Source: Caproicibacter sp047777415
GTDB taxonomy: Bacteria > Bacillota > Clostridia > Oscillospirales > Acutalibacteraceae
Reading direction: 5' to 3'
NCBI GenBank assembly: GCA_047777415.1
Contig: JBKEEO010000002.1
Span: forward strand, 434,001 to 498,000
DNA length: 64,000 nt
A program made the position numbers and the translations under genes. The notes beneath the pieces were generated by a model. It was not told where the DNA came from. It saw only the letters and a list, made by a program, of their open reading frames with translations, and did no database searches. Numbering within the stretch: the first letter of the stretch is position 1; each line of letters starts with the position of its first letter. Shown here piece by piece: positions 35,948 to 45,310 of this stretch.

Positions 35948-35976
35948 ATTATATCTAAAATTGACCTGCGTTGCAA
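35948..35976 (-). promoter_or_regulatory. Promoter of the queuine salvage operon
   Basis: On the minus strand TTGCAA (35976-35971) and TATAAT (35953-35948) are separated by 17 bases, about 20 bp upstream of the riboswitch aptamer. Confidence 0.8.
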
Positions 35977-36185
35977 GTTTTGCCGATAGAGTACGATAAG
36001 TTTGTGTGTGGGTTTGTCAAATAATAGTAGACATAGATAAATCCGGAAGGAGATAACCAGTGAAGCAAGCGCAAGGTTGACCGGTTTATTTTTGCTGATG
36101 TGTGCAGTTCTGTTTTTATTTTGGCTTATCTGTCCAATATAATTGTAATCCTAATAAGTAGAATAAAAACTTAGTTAGCTTGCTA

Positions 36186-36214
36186 TTGACTTTTTGTTTT
36201 CCACATGTTATTCT
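36186..36214 (+). promoter_or_regulatory. Promoter of the osmC-lpd-lplA operon
   Basis: TTGACT (36186-36191) and TATTCT (36209-36214) are 17 bases apart, 28 bp before the osmC start. The region from 35977 to 36185 holds no gene that I can see. Confidence 0.65.
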
Positions 36215-36242
36215 ATTAACAAACAATCAAACAGGAACGGAG

Positions 36243-36695
36243 ATGCTATATCTTATGCTGACTACATTTAAAGCTACGGCAAAAAAATTACCGAACGGCT
36301 TGCAAGTTGAGTCTAATTCCAGAGGATTTAAAATTCTGTATGATGAGCCGGAAGAATTGGGTGGAACAAACGCGGGCATGAATCCGGTGGAAGCTCTACT
36401 TTGCACACTGGGTGCCTGCCAGTCCATTGTAGCAAGTTCCTTTGCTGCCGCGCATGATTTTACTTTCGATGAGTTTTCCGTTGAACTTGAAGGCGACTTG
36501 GATCCGGACGGGTTTATGGGAGTTGCGGATGTACGAAAAGGTTTTCAGGAAATTCGTTATGTGATGCACTTTAAAACAAAGGAAAGCCAGGAAAAGGCAG
36601 AAGCTTTCGCAGATTTTATTGAAAACACATGCCCAATCGGAGACTGCCTGGCAAATGGAGTCAAATTGGTAAGGGCCGGAGTTGTAAGAGATTAA
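36243..36695 (+). CDS. OsmC/Ohr-family thiol peroxidase
   Basis: This 150-residue protein has the OsmC fold with the two redox cysteines in place: Cys59 in TLGACQSIVA and Cys130 in ENTCPIGDCL (with an extra Cys135). OsmC and Ohr proteins reduce organic and fatty-acid hydroperoxides using lipoyl or thiol reductants. The next genes encode a lipoyl-domain dihydrolipoamide dehydrogenase and a lipoate ligase, which could supply exactly that reductant. The ATG at 36243 has agga upstream; the longer frame from 36180 starts inside the promoter and is rejected. Confidence 0.88.
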   Translation: MLYLMLTTFKATAKKLPNGLQVESNSRGFKILYDEPEELGGTNAGMNPVEALLCTLGACQSIVASSFAAAHDFTFDEFSVELEGDLDPDGFMGVADVRKGFQEIRYVMHFKTKESQEKAEAFADFIENTCPIGDCLANGVKLVRAGVVRD

Positions 36696-36767
36696 TCAAT
36701 ATTACAATACAGAAAAAGAAGTAGGGGATTGCGGCTGCAGTCCCCTATCTGTAATAGGAGGATAACT

Positions 36768-38462
36768 GTGGAAATTAAAATGACTATCATCCCGGGAGGG
36801 AAAACCGGAAAGGTTGGGAAACTTAGAGTAAAGCCGGGGGACAAAGTAAAAGAGGGTGACATTTTAGTCCATGTTGAAACCGGCAAAGGAAACCGACCGA
36901 TTAAAGCTGCCAAATCCGGAACAATCACCAGTGTTTTATGTGCGGAGAGCGATGAAGTGCGTTCGAATCAGGTACTGTTTGAATTGGAGCCGGATACCGT
37001 TTCAACAGAAGAAATCCAGAATCAAACATCTGCGCAGGCAAGTGCTGCTTTCTCAACGGAAATCAAGAATGTGGAAACCGATTTACTGATTATAGGAGCA
37101 GGCCCCGGCGGTTATGTTGCCGCTATATATGCGGCGAAAAAAGGTCTGAACGTTACACTAATTGAAAAGGACAAACTGGGTGGAACTTGCTTAAACGTAG
37201 GTTGTATTCCCACGAAAGCATTGGTAAAATCTTCTGAAATTTGCCGAAATGTAAAAGAGTCTTTCGTTTTTGGAATTGAGTCTGGCCCGGAAATTCAAGT
37301 AGACATGAAAAAGGTGATTGCCAGAAAAAATGAGGTAAAAGAAAAACTGGTTTCCGGCATTGAATTTTTAATGCAGAAAAATAGCATCAATGTAATTTCC
37401 GGCACAGTCTCGTTCCTGTCCAACAAAGAAGTTTTTGTCAAAGGCAAACAAAATTACAAAATAACTGCCAAAAATATCATCATAGCCACGGGATCCAAAA
37501 TATCCAAAGTAAACATTCCAGGCATTAATTTACCGTTTGTTATGAACAGCACCAAAGCGTTAGATTGTACGCAACTTCCCAAGTCCATTACCATCATTGG
37601 CGGCGGTGTCATTGGTATGGAGTTTGCTTTTATTTACCGAAATCTGGGCGTTAAAGTTCATGTTGTGGAATTTATGGATCGCCTGCTGACCATGTTGGAT
37701 ACAGACGTATCGCAGGAAATACAAAATGCCGCAGAAGAAGCAGGAATTCAGATTCATACAAGTTCTAAGGTACTGAAAATTCAGAGTTCAGCAGATGGTC
37801 AGGCCATTGTAACTTATCAGGACAAAAACGGGGAACAGCTCATTGTCAGTGAAAAAGTGTTGGTTGCCATTGGCAGGGAGCCGAATATCGAAAATCTGGA
37901 TATTGAAAAGACTGATATCCAGTTAAACGACAGAGGCAGAGGTATTGCAGTGGATCAATATATGCGTACCAATGTTGAGAATATCTATGCAATCGGCGAT
38001 GTGACGAATATGATGCAGTTGGCTCATGTGGCTTCCCGCCAAGGTATAATAGCGGTGGATAATATTTTGGGACACAAAGCGAAACTGGAATATACCACCG
38101 TGCCAAATGTGATTTTTACATCGCCTGAGATTGCCAGTGTCGGAGTAACGGAAGACCAGTGTAAAGAACGTGGCGTTGAGTATAGTGTCAGCAAATCTTC
38201 ATTCCTAAGTAACGGCAAAGCACTTACAATGAATGAATCAAATGGATTTATCAAACTGATAAAAGACAACAAAACAAATCAAATTATCGGCGGAACAATA
38301 ATTGGGCCGGATGCTTCCTCACTTATCAGCACATTGGCCATTGCCATTGCAAACGGTTTAACAGATGTGGACGTAACACGAACCGTATTCGCCCATCCTA
38401 CAACAGCAGAGGTAATTTATGAGGCGGCACTTGGTCTTAGCATAGGAGCATTGCATGAATAA
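36768..38462 (+). CDS. lpdA: Dihydrolipoamide dehydrogenase with N-terminal lipoyl domain
   Basis: This 564-residue protein has a lipoyl domain at residues 1-75 with the candidate lipoylated Lys40 (HVETGKGNRP). A linker follows, then a complete flavin disulfide reductase with FAD site IIGAGPGGYVAAIYAAKKG, redox disulfide GGTCLNVGCIPTK, NAD site IGGGVIGMEFAFIYR and the C-terminal dimer domain with FAHPTTAEV. It reoxidises dihydrolipoamide with NAD or runs in reverse to supply reduced lipoyl groups. The GTG at 36768 is chosen for its taggagg; the frame open to 36729 lacks a site. A hairpin (taggggact-like) precedes the RBS. Confidence 0.93.
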   Translation: MEIKMTIIPGGKTGKVGKLRVKPGDKVKEGDILVHVETGKGNRPIKAAKSGTITSVLCAESDEVRSNQVLFELEPDTVSTEEIQNQTSAQASAAFSTEIKNVETDLLIIGAGPGGYVAAIYAAKKGLNVTLIEKDKLGGTCLNVGCIPTKALVKSSEICRNVKESFVFGIESGPEIQVDMKKVIARKNEVKEKLVSGIEFLMQKNSINVISGTVSFLSNKEVFVKGKQNYKITAKNIIIATGSKISKVNIPGINLPFVMNSTKALDCTQLPKSITIIGGGVIGMEFAFIYRNLGVKVHVVEFMDRLLTMLDTDVSQEIQNAAEEAGIQIHTSSKVLKIQSSADGQAIVTYQDKNGEQLIVSEKVLVAIGREPNIENLDIEKTDIQLNDRGRGIAVDQYMRTNVENIYAIGDVTNMMQLAHVASRQGIIAVDNILGHKAKLEYTTVPNVIFTSPEIASVGVTEDQCKERGVEYSVSKSSFLSNGKALTMNESNGFIKLIKDNKTNQIIGGTIIGPDASSLISTLAIAIANGLTDVDVTRTVFAHPTTAEVIYEAALGLSIGALHE

Positions 38463-39409
38463 TGAACCAAATTTGTTTGTCCCTTGAAACGGATCCCTAT
38501 TTCAATATTGCGGCAGAGTACCAAATGCTGTTGGATGCAGATAACAGTGTTCGATTCTTTGTTTGGCAGAATCGCCCCGCTGTGATTTGCGGACGCAATC
38601 AAAATCTGTATGGCGAGTGCGATGTGGAATATCTGCAAAAAGAACACATCCTTCCTGTGCGGAGATTTTCCGGTGGGGGAACGGTTTTTCAGGACTTAGG
38701 CAATGTCAATTTCACGTTTCTTACCCGCGAAGAAAATGCAGACACAGAAAAATACATGAAAGTTATTCAAAGGGCTTTGTCCTTCTTTGATGTTACCTGC
38801 CAATTCAGCGGGCGAAATGACCTGCTTTGCCAAGGTAAAAAGTTTTCGGGCCATGCTTATTACACAGAGAACGGGAATCATATGTATCATGGCACAATTA
38901 TGGTAAATGTGGATATGGGTACTCTTGACAAGGTGCTGAAACCCTCGTTCATTAAACTACGGTCCAAGGGAATCTCGTCGGTGCGAAGCCGTGTGGTGAA
39001 TCTTTCGCAAATCAACCACAACATAACGGTAGAGTCCATGAAACAGGCGCTTATTAGGGCTTTTATTGAGGTTTATGGAGAAAGTGGGTCTGTACATCCT
39101 GTAAACCGAAAAAATACCAAAGCACCGCTTTTTGAAACCATCCGTACCCAGCAGTGGATATTTGGTGAGTCGCCGAATTACAGCATTAGCTTTGAACAGA
39201 AACTCTCCTGCGGCAATGTTACCATCTGTGCCGATGTAACGGATGGAATAATCCGTCATATTAAGATCCACACGGACAGCCTCACTGTTTTTGATTTCTC
39301 AGCCTGTGAAAAACAACTAACAGGAACGGCGTTTCAAAAGAGTGATGTTTTCGAATTTATCGAAAATCATGTGACAAATTGCAAAAAGCATGCGGAAGCA
39401 ATCAAATAG
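38462..39409 (+). CDS. lplA: Lipoate-protein ligase
   Basis: This 315-residue enzyme activates lipoate with ATP and attaches it to the lysine of a lipoyl domain. The motifs are VWQNRPAVICGRNQN, RRFSGGGTVFQDLGNVNFTF (lipoyl-AMP site), GRNDLLCQGKKFSGHAYY and HGTIMVNVDMGTLDKVLKPS. It includes a C-terminal accessory domain. Its ATG overlaps the last base of the lpdA stop, so it is coupled to the gene of its likely substrate. Confidence 0.94.
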   Translation: MNQICLSLETDPYFNIAAEYQMLLDADNSVRFFVWQNRPAVICGRNQNLYGECDVEYLQKEHILPVRRFSGGGTVFQDLGNVNFTFLTREENADTEKYMKVIQRALSFFDVTCQFSGRNDLLCQGKKFSGHAYYTENGNHMYHGTIMVNVDMGTLDKVLKPSFIKLRSKGISSVRSRVVNLSQINHNITVESMKQALIRAFIEVYGESGSVHPVNRKNTKAPLFETIRTQQWIFGESPNYSISFEQKLSCGNVTICADVTDGIIRHIKIHTDSLTVFDFSACEKQLTGTAFQKSDVFEFIENHVTNCKKHAEAIK

Positions 39410-39412
39410 TGT

Positions 39413-39427
39413 TATAATTAAGTTGTA
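39413..39427 (+). promoter_or_regulatory. OhrR-box-like sequence before marR
   Basis: tataattaagttgta differs at two of 15 positions from the palindrome TACAATTAAATTGTA recognised by OhrR. It lies between lplA and the regulator and also contains a TATAAT. It could be a promoter with its operator, but a single AT-rich match is weak evidence. Confidence 0.4.
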
Positions 39428-39455
39428 TTAATGATAACAGGTTGGGATATTGCAG

Positions 39456-39890
39456 ATGTTTTATTTAGATGATTGTTTCGCATTAATCACTAGCAAGAGT
39501 GCCAAGGTGTTTAAAGAGTCTTTAGAGCGTAGGTTTCGGCGTTATAATGTTACCAGAGCACAGTGGATGGCGATGTATTACATCCACATTAGTGAGGTGA
39601 TAACGCAAAGAGAATTGGCAGATAAGTTGTGTATTAAAGAGCCCACGCTTGCCCGTTTGCTGCAAAAATTAGAGTTTGAAGGATATTTATGTCGCTCCAA
39701 TTGCAGTACGGACAAACGCGTTAACCATTTAAGATTAACGGAGAAGGGAACAAAAATTTGCAAAGATCTTATCCCTGTAGCTGAAAAATTCAAAAACGAT
39801 ACCATAGCCGGAATCGACGAGGAAGATCTTCAAATATTTAAAAAAGTCCTTCATAAAATGACCGTTAATGCGTTAAAACAAGAGGAATAG
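39456..39890 (+). CDS. MarR-family regulator, OhrR-like
   Basis: This 144-residue winged-helix protein has ITQRELADKLCIKEPTLARLLQKLEFEGYLCRSNCSTDKRVNHLRLTEKG. The N-terminus reads LDDCFALITSKSAKVF, placing a cysteine where OhrR has its peroxide-sensing Cys in the NQLCFALY motif. With an OsmC/Ohr protein in the same operon it is likely a thiol-based peroxide sensor. The start at 39456 (ATG) or 39450 (TTG) is not decided by a clear ribosome binding site. Confidence 0.8.
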   Translation: MFYLDDCFALITSKSAKVFKESLERRFRRYNVTRAQWMAMYYIHISEVITQRELADKLCIKEPTLARLLQKLEFEGYLCRSNCSTDKRVNHLRLTEKGTKICKDLIPVAEKFKNDTIAGIDEEDLQIFKKVLHKMTVNALKQEE

Positions 39891-39999
39891 CGGGATTATA
39901 TTTCCTTATGCGGTTATCAGTCCGATGACGGAAACGGGATCAGAAGACCATGCATTGTATCCGCAAGTAGTCATATAATGCAAAAAATTAAATCAGCAA

Positions 40000-40050
40000 T
40001 AAAAATACGCTTTGTTCGGAATTTTGGTCCGATTCAAAGCGTATTTTTAT
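40000..40050. terminator. Bidirectional terminator after the peroxide-defence operon
   Basis: aaaaatacgctttg pairs with caaagcgtattttt around a 20-base loop, with T-runs on both sides. The remaining bases to 40426 contain a second hairpin (cagcatggc/gccatgctg near 40358-40380) without a T-run and no gene that I can support. Confidence 0.8.
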
Positions 40051-40426
40051 TCATTCAGACCATGCCGCTGTTAGAATTGTTTTCCGCGGAGTATACCTTT
40101 GCCATAATAAACGGCGTTTGGAAGAAACATTTCATTTGAGCAAATGAGGATTCATTTTAGATACATTTCAATGGGCTGTCCGCGGTTGTATTTCGGTTGG
40201 TTGTTTGTGGAAGCGCTGATATAGGCGGCTGTGATTTTGATGAAACATCATTTTTTGACAGTTATGGAAAGGGGTAAAATAAATGTTTTTTCCTGTATAA
40301 TAGATAAAACAGGGGGCACGTAGTCTACCGTCGGGATATCTTTACCAGGATGAACAGCATGGCCGGATGCCATGCTGCTGCGGAAAGCAGAGTAGAAATT
40401 CCCCGCCCGCTCGCGTCGATTGCTGA

Positions 40427-40918
40427 TTAGTCTTGCCATTTTCGCGCTCCCACAATATGCAGGTAGCGAATTTGCGAAAAGAAATAGTGGTTCAGAGGTT
40501 TCATATAGACGTCGTAAGTATGCGCTGCAACGTAGATGTTGTTTCCCTCCACCGCGACTACAACAGGGGTATGGTAAAAATGATTCGCGTTGCCCAGTTG
40601 AACTAAGTCTCCCGGCTCAATTGTACCAGAGCTAGTATCTATAGCATATGGGCCGACGGAGTTATTTTGCGTCAAAAAACGATACAGGTATTGCACACCG
40701 CTCCAAGCGGCTGCACGGTCGTTTGGAGTATTATAGTACCAGCCGATGTCTTTGGTGTAGTTCATCACGCCACACCCGGCGAATACACATTGGGAAGCAA
40801 AATTGGTGCAGTCTCCTCCCATTCCGTCAAAGCTGTAATAGGCGGGATTTCGGCTAAGGGCCCACTGTTTTGCGTATTGCACCGCCTTTTCCCGGTTGTA
40901 TGGAATCTGTATCAGCAT
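40427..40918 (-). CDS. Amidase-domain protein (PF12671-like)
   Basis: This 163-residue protein resembles the putative amidase domain of sporulation and wall proteins. The catalytic-type motif GGDCTNFASQCVFAGCG has Cys and Asn, and a later HTPVVVAVEGNNIYVAAHT has candidate histidines. Tryptophans and tyrosines are frequent. There is no signal peptide or membrane span, so it may act in the cytoplasm or mother cell. The ATG at 40918 has cggaggg upstream; an earlier ATG in the same frame has no site. Confidence 0.85.
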   Translation of the reverse strand: MLIQIPYNREKAVQYAKQWALSRNPAYYSFDGMGGDCTNFASQCVFAGCGVMNYTKDIGWYYNTPNDRAAAWSGVQYLYRFLTQNNSVGPYAIDTSSGTIEPGDLVQLGNANHFYHTPVVVAVEGNNIYVAAHTYDVYMKPLNHYFFSQIRYLHIVGARKWQD

Positions 40919-41007
40919 TTGTATCCCTCCGCACATCGGCAGATGTTTTGTCATCAATACCTATGCTGCAAGAGCAGAAAAGTTTCCTTTTAAGGCATAC
41001 CGTCGCG

Positions 41008-41175
41008 GATAGAGCACAATAAAGTTCACGATCGTTAGGTACGTGAAATGACGAAAGCCCTTAACGAGCGGGCAGTATTTCCCGCAGCCGTCCCATCAAA
41101 GTTCATTCTGATACTGTTCAGTGTAGCCTAATGATTTTTAGGAGTCCTTAATTGCGAACTTCTTTTGACTTTAGG
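41008..41175 (+). mobile_element. 168-bp remnant of an IS256-family element
   Basis: The left end gatagagcacaataaagttc matches the IS256-copy end gatagagtacaataaagttc. The middle (gtgaaatgacgaaagcccttaacgagc) matches transposase codons for SEMTKGLNE. The right part (gtagcctaatgatttttaggagtcc...attgcgaacttc) matches the other end. Two internal deletions reduced 1332 bp to 168 bp while keeping both termini. Confidence 0.85.
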
Positions 41176-41177
41176 GG

Positions 41178-42430
41178 GGTGCGGACAAAAAGTTGGACAA
41201 AATACACTCAGGAAAGAGATAGAGGATGTATTCAGAAAAACAATATCGCAAAGCCCTGGAAGTTTATGAAGAAACGAAATCGGTAACAAAAACAATAACG
41301 ATTTTGGGATATCCTGCACGCAGGCAAACGCTATACAATTGGATCAATCGAAAACGAACCTTGCCGGAAGACCGATGCACCTTTTGTGGACATCATACAC
41401 CGGAGCACCCGCGCCATCCACCAATAGAATGAAAGCTTGAGATTTTACACCGTTGCTTTGAGCTGTGAGAAGATGTACAATCAGTATCAAATATTGATGC
41501 GCTAAAAAAGACCCCGGCGTCAACAAGAGTCCCTTGAACAACAGGGAGAAAGCAGTGATTGTTGATGCTTTAAAAGAGAAGTATCCGCTGCCTGTATTGA
41601 TAGAAAGTTCAAACAGGCCAAGAGAAGCTCTACTATCAAAACAAACGTGTCAGTTTTGCAAAGAAGCATAAAGGTGATTATCAAGCTGTTGCGACCATAT
41701 TCCACAACAATAAGGAAAGATATGGATATCGTAGAATTAAAATAGTATTGAACCGAGAGGGCTATATCCTATCCGAAAAGATGATACGTCAAATGATGCG
41801 TGAAAATGGCTTGGTTGTGAAAGGCAGAAAAGAGAGGAAATACTGCTCTTACAAAGGAGAAATTAGCCCTGAAGTACCCAATGTGATTCGAAGAAATTTC
41901 AGAGCTGACAAGCCAAATCAGAAGTGGTTGACTGATGTGACGGAGTTCTCAATTCCAGCAGGAAAAGTATATTTGTCTCCTATTATTGACTGCTATGATG
42001 GTATGCCGGTAGCATGGAACATTAGCTGTAAACCAGACGCACAATTGGTAAACCGTATGCTGGATCGTGCAATTAGTGCACTTCCTCAAGATGCGCATCC
42101 GATTATTCATTCAGATCGAGGCTGTCACTATCGATGGCCGGGCTGGATAGATCGAACCCGTAAGGCAGGATTGATCAGATCAATGTCTCAAAAAGGGTGT
42201 TCACCGGACAATTCAGCCTGTGAAGGTTTTTTTGGAAGAATGAAGAATGAGATGTTCTACGGCCGTTCTTGGCAAGGTATCACAGTAGAGGATTTTATGC
42301 AGCAGATTGAAGCTTATATGGTATGGTATCGGAATACGAGAATCAAAATATCTCTTGGAGGATTGAGTCCAGCAGAATATAGAATCAGTATGGGATTAGC
42401 CATATAGTCCAATAAAATGTCCGCAGGCCC
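41178..42430 (+). mobile_element. IS3-family element, degenerate
   Basis: The inverted ends are tgcggacaaaaagttggac on the left and, read inward from the right, tgcggacattttattggac, each preceded by a G-run. The element directly abuts the IS256 remnant. Both transposase frames are damaged, so it is not autonomous. Confidence 0.82.
41226..42407 (+). pseudogene. IS3-family transposase orfA/orfB, frameshifted
   Basis: orfA starts at 41226 (MYSEKQYRKALEVYEETKSV, helix-turn-helix) but stops after 68 codons. The region 41430-41750 still encodes recognisable pieces in shifted frames. The orfB core is open from 41748: NQKWLTDVTEF (first Asp), IIHSDRGCHYR (second Asp) and SACEGFFGRMKNE (Glu), ending SPAEYRISMGLA. 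The DDE residues survive, but the reading frame is broken at least twice. Confidence 0.85.
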
Positions 42431-43466
42431 CGACCGAAAAGTAAGTAATGCTTACATCATAGTTGCAAAGAAAGGATGATTCCTTTGAATGTCATTGTGT
42501 CAAAATTAAGAGAAGTATCATTGTCGGTTTTTCCGATTTCGGTGTTAGTACTAATACTTCACTTTACTATCTCACCGATTAATACAACATTTATCATACG
42601 ATTTCTTTTAGGTTCAATATTTGTTGTATTGGGTTTGACAATATTTTTATTGGGAGTTGATATTGGAATCACTCCGCTTGGATATTTAACTGGAGTATCA
42701 CTTGCTAAATCAAATAAGCTTTGGGTTGTACTAATCGGAGGATTACTGCTTGGATTTTCAATCTCAATTGCGGAGCCTGGATTAATGGTTCTTGCAAATC
42801 AAGTTGAGGTAGTCACTTCAGGACAAATACAAAGCATTAGTCTGCTTGTTATTGTGTCGATTGGCTTAGCTCTTTTGTTGGTATTAGGATTTTTAAGAAT
42901 TCTCTACAATATCCCATTGTATAAACTACTGATTGTTTTATATTTCATTATTTTAGGATTATCCATATTTACTTCAAAAGAATTTTTAGCAATATCCTTT
43001 GATGCTTCAGGTTCAACAACCGGCATACTGGCAGTACCATTTATTTTATCTCTTTCTGTTGGAATCGCCAAATTAAAAAAAGACAGCAAGGCATCTGAAA
43101 AAGACAGTTTTGGATTGATTGCCATTGCATCAACCGGAGCGAATATCTCCATTATGATCTTGGATATATGTTCTAAAACAAAGCAGTTTTCTGTTGTGCA
43201 AGATCCTAGTATAGATAAATCGACTTCTGTCATTAGTCCATTTATAAAACTGATTCCGGAAAACTTGAAAGAAAGTTTTATATCCATTATGCCGTTATTA
43301 GCAATACTGCTAGTGCTGCAAAAAATATTTTTTAAATTAACAAAAAGGGAGTTTAGAAAACTTCTTACGGGATTTGTATTTGCTTTTACAGGATTATTTT
43401 TGTTTCTAAATGGTGTATATGCAGGTTTTATTGATATAGGAACAAGTATTGGTCAAAGCTTAGTTT

Positions 43467-44798
43467 GCTAGTGTCAAGGGAAGTTCGCAATTTCGGGACT
43501 CCGAAAAATGAATTAGGCTACGTTTAACAGTGAAAGAATGGATTTCGGGTTTAAGTATGCTCTGGAAACAGACCAGTCTTCCGCATATTCCATCAGACAT
43601 GTTGTTACCAGCCGTAGGTAGGAATCCGGATTAGGAAATATTCCGACTACACTGGTTCTGCGGCGGATTTCCTTGTTCAGTCGTTCCAACATATTGGTCG
43701 AGGAAATTTTGCGGGCGTCGAGTTCCGGAAAGGCGTAGAAAGCTAGAGAATCTTCCAGCCCATCTTGCAGAAGCTCAATTGCTTTTGGAAAGCGTTTTCC
43801 ATACTGTTCTGATATTTGCTCTGCGCGTTGTCTAGCTATTTTAGCGGAAGGTGCTAACCAAATTTCTTTTAACTGAGCCGCAAAGGATTCTTTTTCCTTC
43901 TGGGGTACATGAGCCAAAATATTTCGCATAAAATGGACTTTGCACCGTTGCCAAGAGGCTCCCGGAAAACTCTCACGGATGGCTGCAATCAGCCCTTTAT
44001 TTGCGTCTGAAATCACCAGGAGCGGTATTTTCAGACCACGATCGAGAAGACTTTGAAACAATTGAGAATAACTTTCTTTGGATTCATCGAGCATTGGCTC
44101 CACGGCGAGGATATCCCTATGCCCCTGTTCATTGACGCCGCAAACTACCATCACAGCCATGCTGACGACCCGGCCATCCATACGAATTTTTTCATACAGT
44201 GCATCTGTCCAAATGACAGGATAGCGACCCGTCAGAGGCCGGCTGCGGAAGTACTGCACCTGCTCGTTAAGGCCTTTCGTCATTTCACTGACTTGACTGC
44301 GGGAAAGATTCTCAATTCCAAGACTGCGAGCTAGTTTCTCCATCTTTCGCGTAGATACACCCTGCACAAACGCTTCTTGAACCACTTGAATCAGCGCTGC
44401 TTCACTGCGCTTGCGTTCTGTTACGAAAAACGGGATATAGCCCTGATTTCGGAGTTTTGGTACCATCAGATACATCGTCCCCATACGAGTATCCAATCGA
44501 CGTGGCCGATAGCCGCAGCGGTAATCACGGCGGGACGGATTGTGTGCATTCTTTTCTGCGCCAACGATACCGGAGACCTCTGCTTCCATTAGACGGGTAC
44601 ACAGCCATTCCAGCATTGACAGCATTGGATCCGGCTGCGCCATACATTTTAGTAGCAATTCTGTCAAATCTGTGGTATTCTTTTTTTGAGTCATTGGGTA
44701 TCTCTCCTTCTTTGAATGTCTTATCACCATTCATTTTATCGGAGTCCCAATGACTTTTCTATGCCTTTATGAAATTGCGAACTTTATTGTACTCTATC
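43467..44798 (-). mobile_element. IS256-family element, copy 2
   Basis: It is 1332 bp and appears identical to copy 1, in the same orientation. The exact 8-bp target duplication cttagttt is at 43459-43466 and 44799-44806. It interrupts the DUF1538 gene. Confidence 0.95.
43513..44694 (-). CDS. IS256-family transposase, copy 2
   Basis: The 393-residue protein is identical to copy 1 at every residue, including PSAKIARQRAEQ, where copies 3 and 4 have Glu instead of Lys. The start ATG (MTQKKN) has aaggag upstream. Identity of the two proteins points to very recent duplication. Confidence 0.95.
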   Translation of the reverse strand: MTQKKNTTDLTELLLKCMAQPDPMLSMLEWLCTRLMEAEVSGIVGAEKNAHNPSRRDYRCGYRPRRLDTRMGTMYLMVPKLRNQGYIPFFVTERKRSEAALIQVVQEAFVQGVSTRKMEKLARSLGIENLSRSQVSEMTKGLNEQVQYFRSRPLTGRYPVIWTDALYEKIRMDGRVVSMAVMVVCGVNEQGHRDILAVEPMLDESKESYSQLFQSLLDRGLKIPLLVISDANKGLIAAIRESFPGASWQRCKVHFMRNILAHVPQKEKESFAAQLKEIWLAPSAKIARQRAEQISEQYGKRFPKAIELLQDGLEDSLAFYAFPELDARKISSTNMLERLNKEIRRRTSVVGIFPNPDSYLRLVTTCLMEYAEDWSVSRAYLNPKSILSLLNVA

Positions 44799-45310
44799 CT
44801 TAGTTTTATTGGATAATAAGGCATACATACTAATCACCGGCTTTATCCTTGGTGTTGTAACTATTTTGGCGGAACCGGCTGTACATGTATTGACGCAGCA
44901 GATTGAAGATGTAACAAGTGGATATGTTAAGAAAAACGTGGTGTTGGTTCCGTTAGCAATTGGAGTTGGCTTGGCTGTTGCACTGTCGATTATTCGAGTT
45001 TTGGTGTCAGAAATACACTTATGGCATTATTTACTACCGGGATATCTTATTTGTATAATATTAATGTTCTTTATTCCGAAACTCTTTGTCGGAATTGCCT
45101 TCGATGCAGGAGGTGTTGCAACAGGACCTATGACGGTAACTTTTATTCTATCTTTTATCCAAGGCGCTGCGAACGCTTTAGAAGAGGCAGATTTGATGGC
45201 AGATGGCTTTGGTATGATTGCAATGGTTGCCATGATACCAATCATCACTCTAGAAACCCTAGGATTGATATTTTCTTTGAAATTAAAAATGAAAGGAGAT
45301 GAAAAGTAAA

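Larger units (their letters stand above)
42485..45309 (+). pseudogene. DUF1538 membrane protein gene split by IS256-type element
   Basis: The 5' part (42485-43466) and 3' part (44807-45309) join in frame when the 1332-bp element and one 8-bp repeat are removed. The result is 494 residues with about twelve membrane segments in two similar halves. Each half contains an AEPG/AEPA motif (SIAEPGLMVLANQVE, ILAEPAVHVLTQQIE) and a DA.G..TG motif (SFDASGSTTG, AFDAGGVATGP), the signature of DUF1538. Function is unknown; the family is frequently followed by a P-II protein, as here. The TTG at 42485 has aaagga upstream. Confidence 0.9.

Noticed and set aside
36180..36242. Longer N-terminus for the OsmC-like protein
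   Set aside because: The extra codons overlap the promoter boxes at 36186-36214 and have no ribosome binding site. The ATG at 36243 gives the normal family length.
43513..44753. Several 70-100-codon plus-strand ORFs inside the IS256 elements
   Set aside because: They repeat identically in each IS copy on the antisense strand of the transposase and have no binding sites. They are shadows of the real gene.
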